This document shows positions 18,174-26,702 of a stretch of DNA of 64,000 nt, piece by piece. The notes under the pieces were generated by a model. That model made no database searches. It had not been told where the DNA came from and saw only the letters and a program-made list of their open reading frames with translations. Numbering within the stretch: position 1 is the first letter of the stretch; every line of letters starts with the position of its first letter. The position numbers and the translations under genes are program-made. Origin of the DNA: an uncultured Anaeroplasmataceae bacterium (GTDB taxonomy: Bacteria; Bacillota_I; Bacilli_A; Acholeplasmatales; Anaeroplasmataceae). The stretch spans positions 92,115 to 156,114 of the forward strand of contig CAKQEA010000002.1 in assembly GCA_934229785.1 (NCBI GenBank), in the 5' to 3' direction.

Positions 18174-19223
18174 TTAAATTACAGTTCTAATTATAAGATA
18201 AGTCAAGTAGCATGCATACAAAGCAACAAGTATAAAACCGTCTCTTTTTCTAATTTTGCCAGTTAAACAAATTCCAAATACAACAACAGAAGTAGCCATC
18301 ATAACAATTGCATCAACAACAATTTGTGATCCAGATGTTAAAGGATTAACAACGCCTGAAATACCCAAAACAAATACTATATTAAATATATTTGAACCAA
18401 TTACATTTCCTAATGCTAAATCATTTTGACCTTTTTTAGCAGCAATTATTGATGTTACAAGCTCTGGCAATGATGTACCAACAGCAACAATCGTTAAACC
18501 AACAAGTGATTCTGCTAAATCATGATTAATATGTAAGGCATCAGAAGTAACAAGTGCTAACCCCTTTGCACCAAAAACAACAGCCTCACCACCAAAAGCT
18601 ATGCCACATGCACCGACAATTACTAAAATTATCGCAAGCCAAAGCTTCATATCTTTTGGATTTTCTTCCTCTACTGTTTCCTCTTCGGGATGCAATTTAG
18701 CATTATGAATCAAAAAGAAAACATAGACGAATATTAAAACAACAAGAATTAAAGCCTCCCATCTTGTAATAGCATAATTACCAATAACAGAATTAATTCC
18801 AAAGAAAATAATAAAAATCATTGCTAAAAATGTGATACCTAGCATAAAAGGAAATTCCTTTTTGCAAACTGACTTTTTTACAACAATTGGTGTAAAAATA
18901 GCTGAAAAGCCTAAAACAATAAGTATGTTACAAATGTTAGAACCAACTACATTACCTAATGCAACATTAGCATTACCGCCCTCTTTTAATGTAGTTATTG
19001 AATCTGAAACAGAAACCGCAAGTTCTGGTAATGATGTACCGATAGCAACAACGGTCAAGCCAATAATAAGTGGCGAAATATGCATTTTTTTAGCAATTGC
19101 GGATGCTGAATCAACAAAGACATCACAAAATTTAACTAAACAAAATACACCAACAACAAGGCCTATAACAAACGCAATAATTTGTAGTACTAAAGGCCAA
19201 GAATCAACAAAGCTAAGAAACAT
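18174..19223 (-). CDS. Calcium/sodium (or cation) exchanger, CaCA family
   Basis: 349 residues, about ten membrane helices in two inverted repeats. Each repeat carries the alpha motif: GTSLPELAVS with GNVVGSNICN, and GTSLPELVTS with GNVIGSNIFN. These are the ion-binding regions of the YrbG/CaxA Na+/Ca2+ exchanger type. A cytoplasmic acidic loop (HPEEETVEEENPK) separates the halves. Control by a manganese riboswitch and pairing with mntP suggest it exports Mn2+ or Ca2+/Mn2+ in this organism; that is inference from context. Confidence 0.88.
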   Translation of the reverse strand: MFLSFVDSWPLVLQIIAFVIGLVVGVFCLVKFCDVFVDSASAIAKKMHISPLIIGLTVVAIGTSLPELAVSVSDSITTLKEGGNANVALGNVVGSNICNILIVLGFSAIFTPIVVKKSVCKKEFPFMLGITFLAMIFIIFFGINSVIGNYAITRWEALILVVLIFVYVFFLIHNAKLHPEEETVEEENPKDMKLWLAIILVIVGACGIAFGGEAVVFGAKGLALVTSDALHINHDLAESLVGLTIVAVGTSLPELVTSIIAAKKGQNDLALGNVIGSNIFNIVFVLGISGVVNPLTSGSQIVVDAIVMMATSVVVFGICLTGKIRKRDGFILVALYACYLTYLIIRTVI

Positions 19224-19250
19224 AATTTTTCCCCCTTATAAAAAATTAAA

Positions 19251-19363
19251 ACGAGACCTGTTAACCTTAATTATAGTTAACATAAGTCTCGTTCTTTAAG
19301 ACTGAACCTGGAATAATCCATCATGTAGGTCAGCCACTATTCCTAGCGAACTACTCCCTTACG
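19251..19363 (-). promoter_or_regulatory. yybP-ykoY manganese riboswitch with terminator platform
   Basis: Read on the minus strand from 19363: P1 5' strand CGTAAG, then the conserved GGAGTAG, a middle domain with GTGGCTGACC and GGTTCAG, then GAACGAGA and the P1 3' strand CTTATG. The GGAGUAG and GAnCAAGA-like loops facing each other beside P1 are the yybP-ykoY hallmark. P1's 3' strand is also part of a terminator hairpin (19251-19292: ACGAGAC...GTCTCGT and GTTAAC/GTTAAC, then a T-rich tract). Ligand binding would favour P1, prevent the terminator and switch on the exchanger and mntP. Confidence 0.8.
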
Positions 19364-19386
19364 AAGTACTCTATATATAAAATTAA

Positions 19387-19407
19387 AACTATGGTATAAC
19401 CATAGTT
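19387..19407 (-). terminator. Terminator of tRNA-Glu(TTC)
   Basis: AACTATGGT and ACCATAGTT form a perfect 9-bp stem with a 3-base loop, followed by TTAATTTT on the minus strand. It separates the tRNA from the riboswitch transcript. Confidence 0.75.
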
Positions 19408-19418
19408 GAATTTTTAAA

Positions 19419-19494
19419 TGGTGACCTGTACGGGGTTCGAACCCATAAATGCATGCGTGAAAGGCATGTGTGTTAACCGTTTCACCAACAGGCC
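19419..19494 (-). tRNA. tRNA-Glu (anticodon TTC)
   Basis: Complete minus-strand tRNA with acceptor GGCCTGT/ACAGGTC, anticodon stem CATGC/GCATG, loop CTTTCAC (anticodon TTC), T-loop GGTTCGAACCC and an encoded CCA. It reads GAA/GAG. Acceptor and D arms are the same as in the CTC isoacceptor at 8.3 kb, suggesting an old duplication. Confidence 0.94.
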
Positions 19495-19503
19495 ATGTAT
19501 ATT

Positions 19504-19532
19504 AATGAGTCTTTTTAAGTGACTCAGCGATA
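19504..19532 (-). other. Leader hairpin upstream of tRNA-Glu(TTC)
   Basis: On the minus strand TGAGTC and GACTCA pair around a 9-base loop between the promoter and the tRNA 5' end, the same position as the leader hairpin of the other tRNA-Glu gene, with unrelated sequence. Confidence 0.5.
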
Positions 19533-19535
19533 TAC

Positions 19536-19563
19536 ATTATACCATTTATTTTTTAGTTGTCAA
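19536..19563 (-). promoter_or_regulatory. Promoter of tRNA-Glu(TTC)
   Basis: Consensus -35 TTGACA and -10 TATAAT with a 16-base spacer: a strong stable-RNA promoter. Confidence 0.85.
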
Positions 19564-19665
19564 CAACTATTTTACATTTTTTTATTTTTTTGCAAAAAAA
19601 GTTAATTATTAACACAAACTATATTTTTAATAGTTATATTATTTAAAAATCTTATATTTTTCCTA

Positions 19666-20583
19666 TCATTTAAAAAGATTTAAAAAATTATTAGGAACAT
19701 TAGCCTCAATTGTAATTAAATTATGAGTGATTGGATGCTCAAAAACAAGCTTTGAAGCATGAAGTCCTAGTCTTTTTAAAGGATTTTTATTATAACCATA
19801 CTTCTCATCACCAACTATAGGATGGCCTAAATCTTGCATATGAACACGTATTTGATTTTTTCTTCCAGTATCAATTTCAACCTTAAGTAAGGAATATTCA
19901 TTATTTTCTTTAATAACCTGATAATGGGTAATAGCCTTTTGACCTTTGGGGTCTTCAGTTGAATATACTAAATTATTTTGGTTTTCCTTTAAATATGAAA
20001 TAATAGTATCAGACTTCTTTTCCATTCTTCCTTCAACTACCGCATAATATTCTCTTACCTTAACATAATCATTCCAGTTTAGCTTCATCATTGAATGAAT
20101 TTTAACATTTTTAGCAAAAACTAAAACACCTGAGGTTTCCTTATCAATTCTATGCAAGATAAATGGTCTTAATGCCTTACTTCTTGCTTGAAGGTATGAT
20201 AGCATATAAGCATAAGCACATTCTCTATCCTTATCACTTTCAACTGATAAAAGTCCATACGGCTTATCAATAGCAATAAAATCATCATCCTCATAAATTA
20301 TATTAATTGAATATACTCTTTTAGAAGCCTTAGGCATTCTTTTTTCTTCAGTATGAATAGGACGCTTTGAAATTTTTATTTCATCATCCTTAGCAAGCAT
20401 AAAGTTGTACTGACTAACAACACTACCATTAACTAGTACCTGATGATTTGTTAACAAATTTTTAACATTATTTCTTGATGTCTTACACTTGTTTAACAAA
20501 AACGTTAAAAGCTCATCACTTCTATTTACTTTATAAATTGCTGTTATTTCAAGCTTTTCTTTTTCATCAAAATTTCTTCTCAT
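19666..20583 (-). CDS. RluA/RluD-family 23S rRNA pseudouridine synthase
   Basis: 305 residues. An S4 RNA-binding domain occupies about 15-75 (LNKCKTSRNNVKNLL, VLVNGSVV). The catalytic domain follows with HRIDKETSG near 143-151, whose Asp is the catalytic residue, then QIRVHMQDLGHPIVGDEKYG. Such enzymes convert uridine to pseudouridine in 23S rRNA; the exact site is not predictable. Its ATG abuts the glpK stop codon (TAAATG) with RBS GGAG, so it is the last gene of the operon and probably translationally coupled. Confidence 0.9.
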   Translation of the reverse strand: MRRNFDEKEKLEITAIYKVNRSDELLTFLLNKCKTSRNNVKNLLTNHQVLVNGSVVSQYNFMLAKDDEIKISKRPIHTEEKRMPKASKRVYSINIIYEDDDFIAIDKPYGLLSVESDKDRECAYAYMLSYLQARSKALRPFILHRIDKETSGVLVFAKNVKIHSMMKLNWNDYVKVREYYAVVEGRMEKKSDTIISYLKENQNNLVYSTEDPKGQKAITHYQVIKENNEYSLLKVEIDTGRKNQIRVHMQDLGHPIVGDEKYGYNKNPLKRLGLHASKLVFEHPITHNLITIEANVPNNFLNLFK

Positions 20584-22059
20584 TTAAAACTCCATACAAG
20601 CATTAACTGCTTTTTTCCATCTATCATATTTTTCTTTTTCATCTTTGTTTATTTTAGGAACATATAATTTGCTATTTTTATAATGCTTCTTTATATCCAT
20701 TAAATTATTAAACAAACCCTTATTTAATCCTACTAAATAAAATACTCCAAGTGAGGTAGCTTCACTAGTTGAAATTGTCTTTATTTGACTATACATCACA
20801 TCAGCCTGAACCTGCATTAATTTAGAATTTAATGAAGCACCACCATCAACACTTATATCCTTTAATTCAAGCTTGGTATCCTCAAGCATAGATATCATAA
20901 CATCCTTATTCAAATAAGCAACTCCCTCTATTGTTGCCCAGGCTATATTTTCCTTTGATGTTCCACGAGTTAAGCCAAAAATTGCCCCCTTACATTCAGA
21001 ATTCCAATATGGCGCACCTAAGCCTGTTAAAGCAGGGATGAAAACTACACCATTTGAATTTTCCACAGCAAACTCAGAATCAGATAAATCCTTAACAAGC
21101 TCTAAGTTATCTCTAATAAATTGGAAGGCACTGCCTGCAACAAACACGCTACCCTCTAAAGCATAGCATATTTCATCATCAATCGCATAAGCAATTGTAC
21201 TTAATAGACCATTTTTAGAATTATAAATCTTCTTACCAGTATTCATAAGCATGAATGATCCTGTTCCATACGTAATCTTAAGCATTCCCTCTTCAAAACA
21301 TGTATGACCAATAAGTGATGACTCTTGATCTCCAATCAATCCACATACCTCTAAATTACATATCTCTTTTATTCTTATCTCACTAATATTACCAATTGTA
21401 GCATTTGATGATACAACCTTAGGAAGAGTATTTCTATTAATTTTAAACAATTTAAGAAGCTCATCATCATAATCTAGAGTGTGGATATTAAAAAGCATGG
21501 TTCTTGAGGCATTAGTATAATCTGTAACATGAATTCCACCACAAAGCTTATAAATTAGCCATGAATCTATAGTACCAAATAATAAATTTCCTTCATCCAT
21601 AAGCTCTTTAGCCCCGCTAACATTATCAATTATCCACTTCATTTTACTAGCACTAAAGTAAGGATTAATTAATAACCCCGTTTTTTCTTTTATCATTTTT
21701 TCATATCCAGAAACCTTAAGCTTTTCACAAATTTCATTTGTTTGAGTTGATTGCCACACAATTGCCTTATAAATAGGCTGTCCAGTTTTTTTATTCCAAG
21801 CAACAGTTGTTTCTCTTTGATTTGTAATTCCTACTCCAATAATATCAGAATAATCAATATTTACCTCATATAAGGCTGTTGTTATAAGAAAAACTACATC
21901 CTCATATATTTCTAAAGCATCATGCAAAACATAATTAGGGTATGGATAATATTGTTTAAATGCTTTAACATTCTTATAAATTATATTTCCTCTTTCATCA
22001 AAAATAATTACTCTTGATGAGGTTGTTCCTTGGTCAATTGTAATAACATATTTACTCAT
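20584..22059 (-). CDS. glpK: Glycerol kinase
   Basis: 491 residues from the ATG at 22059, chosen because GGAGG lies 6 bases upstream and the product then starts MSKYVITIDQGTTSSR, the usual N-terminus. FGGY-family signatures: DQGTTSSR phosphate motif, TNQRETTVAW, KWIIDN, GDQESSLIGHTCF, TYGTGSFML and VDGGASLN. It phosphorylates glycerol to sn-glycerol 3-phosphate. It overlaps the preceding gene by 8 bases, though no functional link to it is obvious. No glycerol facilitator or dehydrogenase is nearby. Confidence 0.95.
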   Translation of the reverse strand: MSKYVITIDQGTTSSRVIIFDERGNIIYKNVKAFKQYYPYPNYVLHDALEIYEDVVFLITTALYEVNIDYSDIIGVGITNQRETTVAWNKKTGQPIYKAIVWQSTQTNEICEKLKVSGYEKMIKEKTGLLINPYFSASKMKWIIDNVSGAKELMDEGNLLFGTIDSWLIYKLCGGIHVTDYTNASRTMLFNIHTLDYDDELLKLFKINRNTLPKVVSSNATIGNISEIRIKEICNLEVCGLIGDQESSLIGHTCFEEGMLKITYGTGSFMLMNTGKKIYNSKNGLLSTIAYAIDDEICYALEGSVFVAGSAFQFIRDNLELVKDLSDSEFAVENSNGVVFIPALTGLGAPYWNSECKGAIFGLTRGTSKENIAWATIEGVAYLNKDVMISMLEDTKLELKDISVDGGASLNSKLMQVQADVMYSQIKTISTSEATSLGVFYLVGLNKGLFNNLMDIKKHYKNSKLYVPKINKDEKEKYDRWKKAVNACMEF

Positions 22060-23011
22060 CCCTAGCCTCCATTTTTTTAACAAACTCCACGCTTATTTCA
22101 AAATTATAAAAATCCTTACGACTACAACCAGCTCTACCTCCGCCAGCACAAGCACAGGCACACGCACACGCACAGCTATGAGATGTATGTGAGCTTGATG
22201 GTGGATTTATAGCCTTACCATTTTTACTTCTTCCACTATTATAAAATGTACAATAGTACCACATAGGATATCTTGAGAAATTTTCTCCAGAAAATCCTCT
22301 ATAGGCCTCATAGCTATTATTCTTTGTCTTTATAACAACAATAATAAAAATAACAATAAATAAAACCACAAACATTGATATACTAGCCACTGCTATAATA
22401 ATTCCTAGTTTATGATCCTTTGTTTCAATTAAATTTGGATATAATGCCTTATCATATGAAACTTTAACATTAATTTTTTCACCTTTTTTTAATGACTTAT
22501 CCCACAATAAATAATCATCTATAACACTACTAGCATTAGAATCTTTTACGTTATTTTTATTCCATAAAACCTGTAGTTTTTTTACCTCAATATCATCAAA
22601 CCATCCAGGAGTAAAATCATAGCTTATAATTTCATCATTAAATGTATATATTCTCAACAAATGAAATTTAAAATCAAATGTAACAATATCATTCTTATAA
22701 GCCTTTTCTTTTAAATCGCAACGAATAAAGTCACCATCGTCATCAAATAAATAAGCATTTAAAACATCATTAGATAAATTTTTTAAATCACCAATATATT
22801 TATTAGGAATACCAATCTTAACCCATTCTAATGGTTCTGTATCATCTAAAACTAACCATTTAATTTCATAACGTAAATCAAGTGTTCCATCATCACGCTG
22901 ATCAACAGTTATCTTATAGCTTTCTATTTCATCTAAAGTCTTATCCTCATCACAGGAGCTTAGTAGAAAAAAAGAAAAAAAACAAACAATTATAAATAAA
23001 AGCTTTTTCAT
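22052..23011 (-). CDS. Membrane lipoprotein with CACACACACAGGGRAGC tail (putative radical-SAM substrate)
   Basis: 319 residues from the ATG at 23011, chosen for RBS GAGGTG 5 bases upstream and a 4-bp ATGA overlap with the radical SAM gene. Order of parts: signal peptide with lipobox LLSSC; an extracytoplasmic beta-rich domain of about 180 residues with no family I recognise (loosely like DUF2207); one membrane helix near 203-230; then an inside tail rich in Gly, Ser and aromatic residues. Residues 280-296 read CACACACACAGGGRAGC, followed by SRKDFY. Five Cys alternate with Ala, then a Gly-rich turn and a sixth Cys. Placement directly after a radical SAM/SPASM gene and an Fe-S protein suggests this tail is modified or carries a metal or thioether centre. 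Function unknown; the link is inference. Confidence 0.75.
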   Translation of the reverse strand: MKKLLFIIVCFFSFFLLSSCDEDKTLDEIESYKITVDQRDDGTLDLRYEIKWLVLDDTEPLEWVKIGIPNKYIGDLKNLSNDVLNAYLFDDDGDFIRCDLKEKAYKNDIVTFDFKFHLLRIYTFNDEIISYDFTPGWFDDIEVKKLQVLWNKNNVKDSNASSVIDDYLLWDKSLKKGEKINVKVSYDKALYPNLIETKDHKLGIIIAVASISMFVVLFIVIFIIVVIKTKNNSYEAYRGFSGENFSRYPMWYYCTFYNSGRSKNGKAINPPSSSHTSHSCACACACACAGGGRAGCSRKDFYNFEISVEFVKKMEARDE

Positions 23012-24360
23012 TTTTTCACCTCTTTTAGCTGACATAGTCCATGTGAAGTTGCGCTTATTTTTCTAATTTTTTTACACCTTTTACTATTCCAAATATTTTT
23101 AAAGCTCTTATTTAAAATATTACCTAAGCCATCCTCAAACAACCAGCTTTGACATGGTAGAACCTCTCCATTAGGTGCAATTGCCATATTAGACATACAT
23201 GCTCCACATGATGGTATAATCATATGCATTTTTAAAAGTAAATCATCCTTAATCCAGCCAGGAGAGGTGAATGCTATCTCTAAATTTTTTGTTTTAGCAT
23301 AGTCATATGCCAACCTCAAGCTTTTATAAATTTCGTTCTCATTAAGCTTAGTAACCTCTGAAATAGCATTTTTAGCATTTCCTGATGGAATTAAGCCCGA
23401 GGTAGAAAAATACCTAACACCTAGGCTTTCTGCAAATTTTATAGTATTAACATAATCTTTATTTAAGCTGCAAAGTGGGGTATTAATACTTACATCTAAT
23501 CCAGCCTCCAAAGCATTTTTAATTCCTTCAACTGTTTCCTTGAAATGATTAGTCCCAACTAAAGTATTATGAATATCCTCATCAAATGAATATAATGTAA
23601 TTTGAACAGAATCTAAGCTTGCAGCATATAAATTTTTACATAACTCCTTTGTAAGTAATATACCATTAGTGTTTAAACGAGTAACAAACCACTTAGCATG
23701 ATTAACAAGTGCAACCAAATCATTTCTTTTAGTTGGTTCACCACCAGTAAAAGTTAAAGCTGGTATTCTTGCTGTATAACATTTATCAATAATTTTAAAC
23801 CAATCCTCTGTTTTTAATTCCTCTACATTGGCCATTTTTTCATTGGCTGCATAACAATGTAAGCACCTTTGATTACAATTCCAGCATCCATTTTTCTCCA
23901 TTGCTGAAATCATCAAATCCATTCGATGAGGGGAATACATAAATTTTGAATATTTAGCTAATGTAGTATAACCGATTTCAACCTTTGGTTCCTTTCCTAA
24001 AGCAATATCAACTAATGTTTCAACAATATCCTTTAAATCAGATTTAATCATTTTATCCTTTGCCTCAGGATAAATCTTTTTAACATTTAAAACAACCTTA
24101 GAAATAATTGTATCTAAATAGCTATCATCTATTTCATTACCATCTATCATATTAATGGTTAAAATAAATTCTCTTAATAATACTGCCCACGTAGTTTGAA
24201 GAGAAATTAATGAATAACCATTTATTATCGCCACAAAAGGAACACCAACAGCTAGCTTCTTTGGTGGAACAAGATGAATCCTAACAACACCTGGGCCCTT
24301 AGGATTTATTGTAGTATGAACTACATTATTACATTCCTTCAAATATTTTTTTAAATTCAT
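23008..24360 (-). CDS. Radical SAM/SPASM protein, putative peptide-modifying enzyme
   Basis: 450 residues. The N-terminal ~140 residues form a separate helical domain that could be a RiPP-recognition-like module. The radical SAM domain begins with CWNCNQRCLHCY near 158-169 (CxxxCxxC, binding the cluster that cleaves SAM), followed by TFTGGEPTKRNDL and NTNGILLT. The C-terminal SPASM-like region (from about 375) has CGACMSNMAIAPNGEVLPC, GNILNKSFKNIW, and a final CQLKE Cys for auxiliary Fe-S clusters. SPASM enzymes usually modify peptides or proteins. The following gene overlaps by 4 bp and encodes the Cys-Ala repeat protein, its most likely partner. Confidence 0.85.
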   Translation of the reverse strand: MNLKKYLKECNNVVHTTINPKGPGVVRIHLVPPKKLAVGVPFVAIINGYSLISLQTTWAVLLREFILTINMIDGNEIDDSYLDTIISKVVLNVKKIYPEAKDKMIKSDLKDIVETLVDIALGKEPKVEIGYTTLAKYSKFMYSPHRMDLMISAMEKNGCWNCNQRCLHCYAANEKMANVEELKTEDWFKIIDKCYTARIPALTFTGGEPTKRNDLVALVNHAKWFVTRLNTNGILLTKELCKNLYAASLDSVQITLYSFDEDIHNTLVGTNHFKETVEGIKNALEAGLDVSINTPLCSLNKDYVNTIKFAESLGVRYFSTSGLIPSGNAKNAISEVTKLNENEIYKSLRLAYDYAKTKNLEIAFTSPGWIKDDLLLKMHMIIPSCGACMSNMAIAPNGEVLPCQSWLFEDGLGNILNKSFKNIWNSKRCKKIRKISATSHGLCQLKEVKK

Positions 24361-24367
24361 ATATACC

Positions 24368-24730
24368 TCACCAAGATAATTTGCTTAAATTATACAAAAC
24401 ATCATTATAGCTCATATCATCATTAAAAATATCAATAAATTTTTTATATTCGGAAATTTTCTTATCTTTTTTACTGTCATCTAAACTATTTAAATAAAAA
24501 TCATTAGTTCTTCCACATGGATAAGCACATATAATACAATCAGGTAATAATTCTTTCTTTAGTTTAGCTAAATAATCAATATAGTAAGACAAATTATTTT
24601 TATTTTTCAAAGCTCTACATACCTCAAAAACAATAGGCTCAAGTTTTGAAATATCGCCTTCAGCTGTAACTCCATTAATTATTGCAATAAGCTTAGCAAG
24701 TACAGTATTTTCTAAATCATCTAATAACAT
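24368..24730 (-). CDS. Small conserved-looking protein with CxxCxxPC motif
   Basis: 120 residues, mostly helical, with one cysteine cluster, CIICAYPCGRTNDF near 65-78. The CxxCxxxC spacing could bind an Fe-S cluster or zinc. I do not recognise the family. Its start overlaps the end of the ferredoxin-type gene by 10 bases and its stop is 8 bases before the radical SAM gene, so it is translated with both. A role as an electron-transfer or accessory subunit for the radical SAM step is plausible but not shown. Confidence 0.6.
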   Translation of the reverse strand: MLLDDLENTVLAKLIAIINGVTAEGDISKLEPIVFEVCRALKNKNNLSYYIDYLAKLKKELLPDCIICAYPCGRTNDFYLNSLDDSKKDKKISEYKKFIDIFNDDMSYNDVLYNLSKLSW

Positions 24731-25359
24731 TTAACAATCTCTCCCTTTATAGAAATAATTCTTACAGATGAGTGGATATCCTTACCACTTTCTAAAATTG
24801 CATTTTTCATTTGTATTTCAAGTCCACCGCAGCAAGGAACCTCCATACGAACAAGTGTGATGCTCTTAATATTATTATTTCTTAATATTTCTGTTAATTT
24901 TATTTGATAATTAACACCATCAAGCTTAGGACAAGCAATAAATGTAATTCTTTTTTCCATAAAATCCTTATGAAAATTTTGATAAGCATAAGCTGCACAG
25001 CTTGCCGATAATAATATATGAGCTCCATCATAAGCCTCACTTGTTACAGGTACAAGCTTTAGCTGACATGGCCAAAAGCCTAATCCTGATCTATTAAAAT
25101 TTAGCGTTTTGTTTAAACCACTACTCTTTTTATTTTCTAATACCAATTCTTCATTATAGGAATCGGCCTCTCTCATCACAATTTTAATTGCATCCTTAGG
25201 ACAATGTGGTAAGCAATCTCCTAATCCATCGCAATAATCATCCTTAATCAATTTAGCTTTACCATCAACAATCGTAATTGCTCCTTCATGACACGCCTTA
25301 GCACATAGTCCACAGCCATTACATTTTTCACTATCTATTTCAACAATTTTACGTATCAT
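24721..25359 (-). CDS. 2x[4Fe-4S] ferredoxin-like protein
   Basis: 212 residues. Residues 1-65 are a two-cluster ferredoxin: CNGCGLCAKAC at 13-23 and CDGLGDCLPHC at 43-53. The C-terminal ~130 residues match the domain seen in ferredoxin-type proteins found near hybrid cluster protein genes in anaerobes (QLKLVPV, LLSASCAAYAYQNFHKDF, ACPKLD), with a final VPCCGG. It may be a reductase-type redox protein. The operon position just upstream of the radical SAM enzyme suggests it supplies the electron for SAM cleavage; no hcp gene is present here. Confidence 0.82.
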   Translation of the reverse strand: MIRKIVEIDSEKCNGCGLCAKACHEGAITIVDGKAKLIKDDYCDGLGDCLPHCPKDAIKIVMREADSYNEELVLENKKSSGLNKTLNFNRSGLGFWPCQLKLVPVTSEAYDGAHILLSASCAAYAYQNFHKDFMEKRITFIACPKLDGVNYQIKLTEILRNNNIKSITLVRMEVPCCGGLEIQMKNAILESGKDIHSSVRIISIKGEIVKCY

Positions 25360-25367
25360 ATTCTTCC

Positions 25368-26666
25368 CTACCTATTATCATATTCATCATTTTTATGATC
25401 ATTTTCACCTTTAAAGCTAATATTTGAATCAACAAATAAAACATCAGCATATCTAATAAATCCATATTCCTTAGCTTTAATATTAACATTTTTAAAGATA
25501 ATATCATGCATGTATGAATCACTAAAGCCTTCTATGTTAAACGCTCTAGAAATACCATAATAATCATCTTTGTATGTCGATACAACATTATTAACAAAAA
25601 TATTAGATACTTCCGTGTTCACTCCATCAGTTTTCATACATAAGGTTTTAATAGTTTTTGTTATTTCCCCATTATAATCATTAGGTAGGGTACAAATACT
25701 ATAGTTCGGATTCCAATTTAAAAACCAATGAAATGCATATTTAACATTTATCATTTTGATATTATCAACATAAACATTTTTTATATAACCTTTTCTAGGT
25801 AATGATGACTTAATTCTAAAGCCACAATCAGTCCCATCAAACACTAAATTCTTCAACCATACATTATAAATACCACCTGATACCTCACTACCAATCGTAA
25901 CACCAAAGCCCTCTTTAAATTTACAATCTACTATGCTTATATCATGACATGGTCTATTGACTCTTATTCCATCATAATCTCTACCTGATTTAATACTAAT
26001 TGAATCATCATTTGTTCGTAATACACAATTTTTAACAATTATATTACTTGAAGAATCAATATCTATTCCATCAGTGGATGGAGCACATAAATTTGAAGAA
26101 TCTATATGAATATTATCAACAATAATATTATCACTGTACAAAATATGAACATTCCAAAAGCCAGATTCAAATGAGGTAATATCCTTAATTTCAATATTAC
26201 TAGAATTAGAAATAACTAAATTTCTAGGTCTCATACAATCATAGTCACATAAAAAGCGTAATCCTTTAGCATCATATTCCTTACGCATTCCACCATGCAT
26301 ATCAATTCCCCAATATTTACTCCACCAATAAGGTCCATTTCCATTAATAATACCTTTACCAGAAATTGTAACATTATGGCAATTATTACAATTTAAAATT
26401 CCCGGATACCATTTCATTTCAACACCAGCAATACGTGTATCAACTAACACATAATCACACTCATTAACAGAGGCAATTAATTCTGCATTATTATCAATAA
26501 TCAAATTAATATTACTCTTTAAAAATAATCCTGAAACTAAATATTTACCACTACTTATAACTAAGGTATCATCATTATGTAAAAAATCTATTATTTTTTG
26601 AATATCTTTCGTAACATTTGTTTTACCATCATTTGCTACATTATATTTTTTTATATCTATAATCAT
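25368..26666 (-). CDS. GH28-family (polygalacturonase-like) glycoside hydrolase
   Basis: 432 residues from the ATG at 26666, chosen for GAGG 6 bases upstream; the earlier in-frame ATG gives an unlikely basic leader. The protein is a right-handed beta-helix. GH28 motifs: STDGIDID near 200, NDDSISIKSG near 220 (catalytic Asp pair) and FRIKSS near 285. The third motif is GFGVTIGSE near 256, where most members have GHG, so the conserved His is replaced by Phe. There is no signal peptide, implying action on imported oligosaccharides. It starts the operon that continues into the ferredoxin gene 8 bases later. Activity may be altered. Confidence 0.82.
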   Translation of the reverse strand: MIIDIKKYNVANDGKTNVTKDIQKIIDFLHNDDTLVISSGKYLVSGLFLKSNINLIIDNNAELIASVNECDYVLVDTRIAGVEMKWYPGILNCNNCHNVTISGKGIINGNGPYWWSKYWGIDMHGGMRKEYDAKGLRFLCDYDCMRPRNLVISNSSNIEIKDITSFESGFWNVHILYSDNIIVDNIHIDSSNLCAPSTDGIDIDSSSNIIVKNCVLRTNDDSISIKSGRDYDGIRVNRPCHDISIVDCKFKEGFGVTIGSEVSGGIYNVWLKNLVFDGTDCGFRIKSSLPRKGYIKNVYVDNIKMINVKYAFHWFLNWNPNYSICTLPNDYNGEITKTIKTLCMKTDGVNTEVSNIFVNNVVSTYKDDYYGISRAFNIEGFSDSYMHDIIFKNVNIKAKEYGFIRYADVLFVDSNISFKGENDHKNDEYDNR

Positions 26667-26702
26667 TTTAAACCTCAAAAGAAAAAGTACAACATTTATC
26701 TT

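Noticed and set aside
18832-19299. 155-codon plus-strand open frame
   Set aside because: It is antisense to the conserved exchanger gene and the riboswitch; composition reflects the opposite strand.
22141-22180. Cys-Ala repeat as a chance DNA microsatellite
   Set aside because: It lies in frame in a well-supported gene, codon third positions vary, and a GGGRAGC turn follows, indicating protein-level selection.
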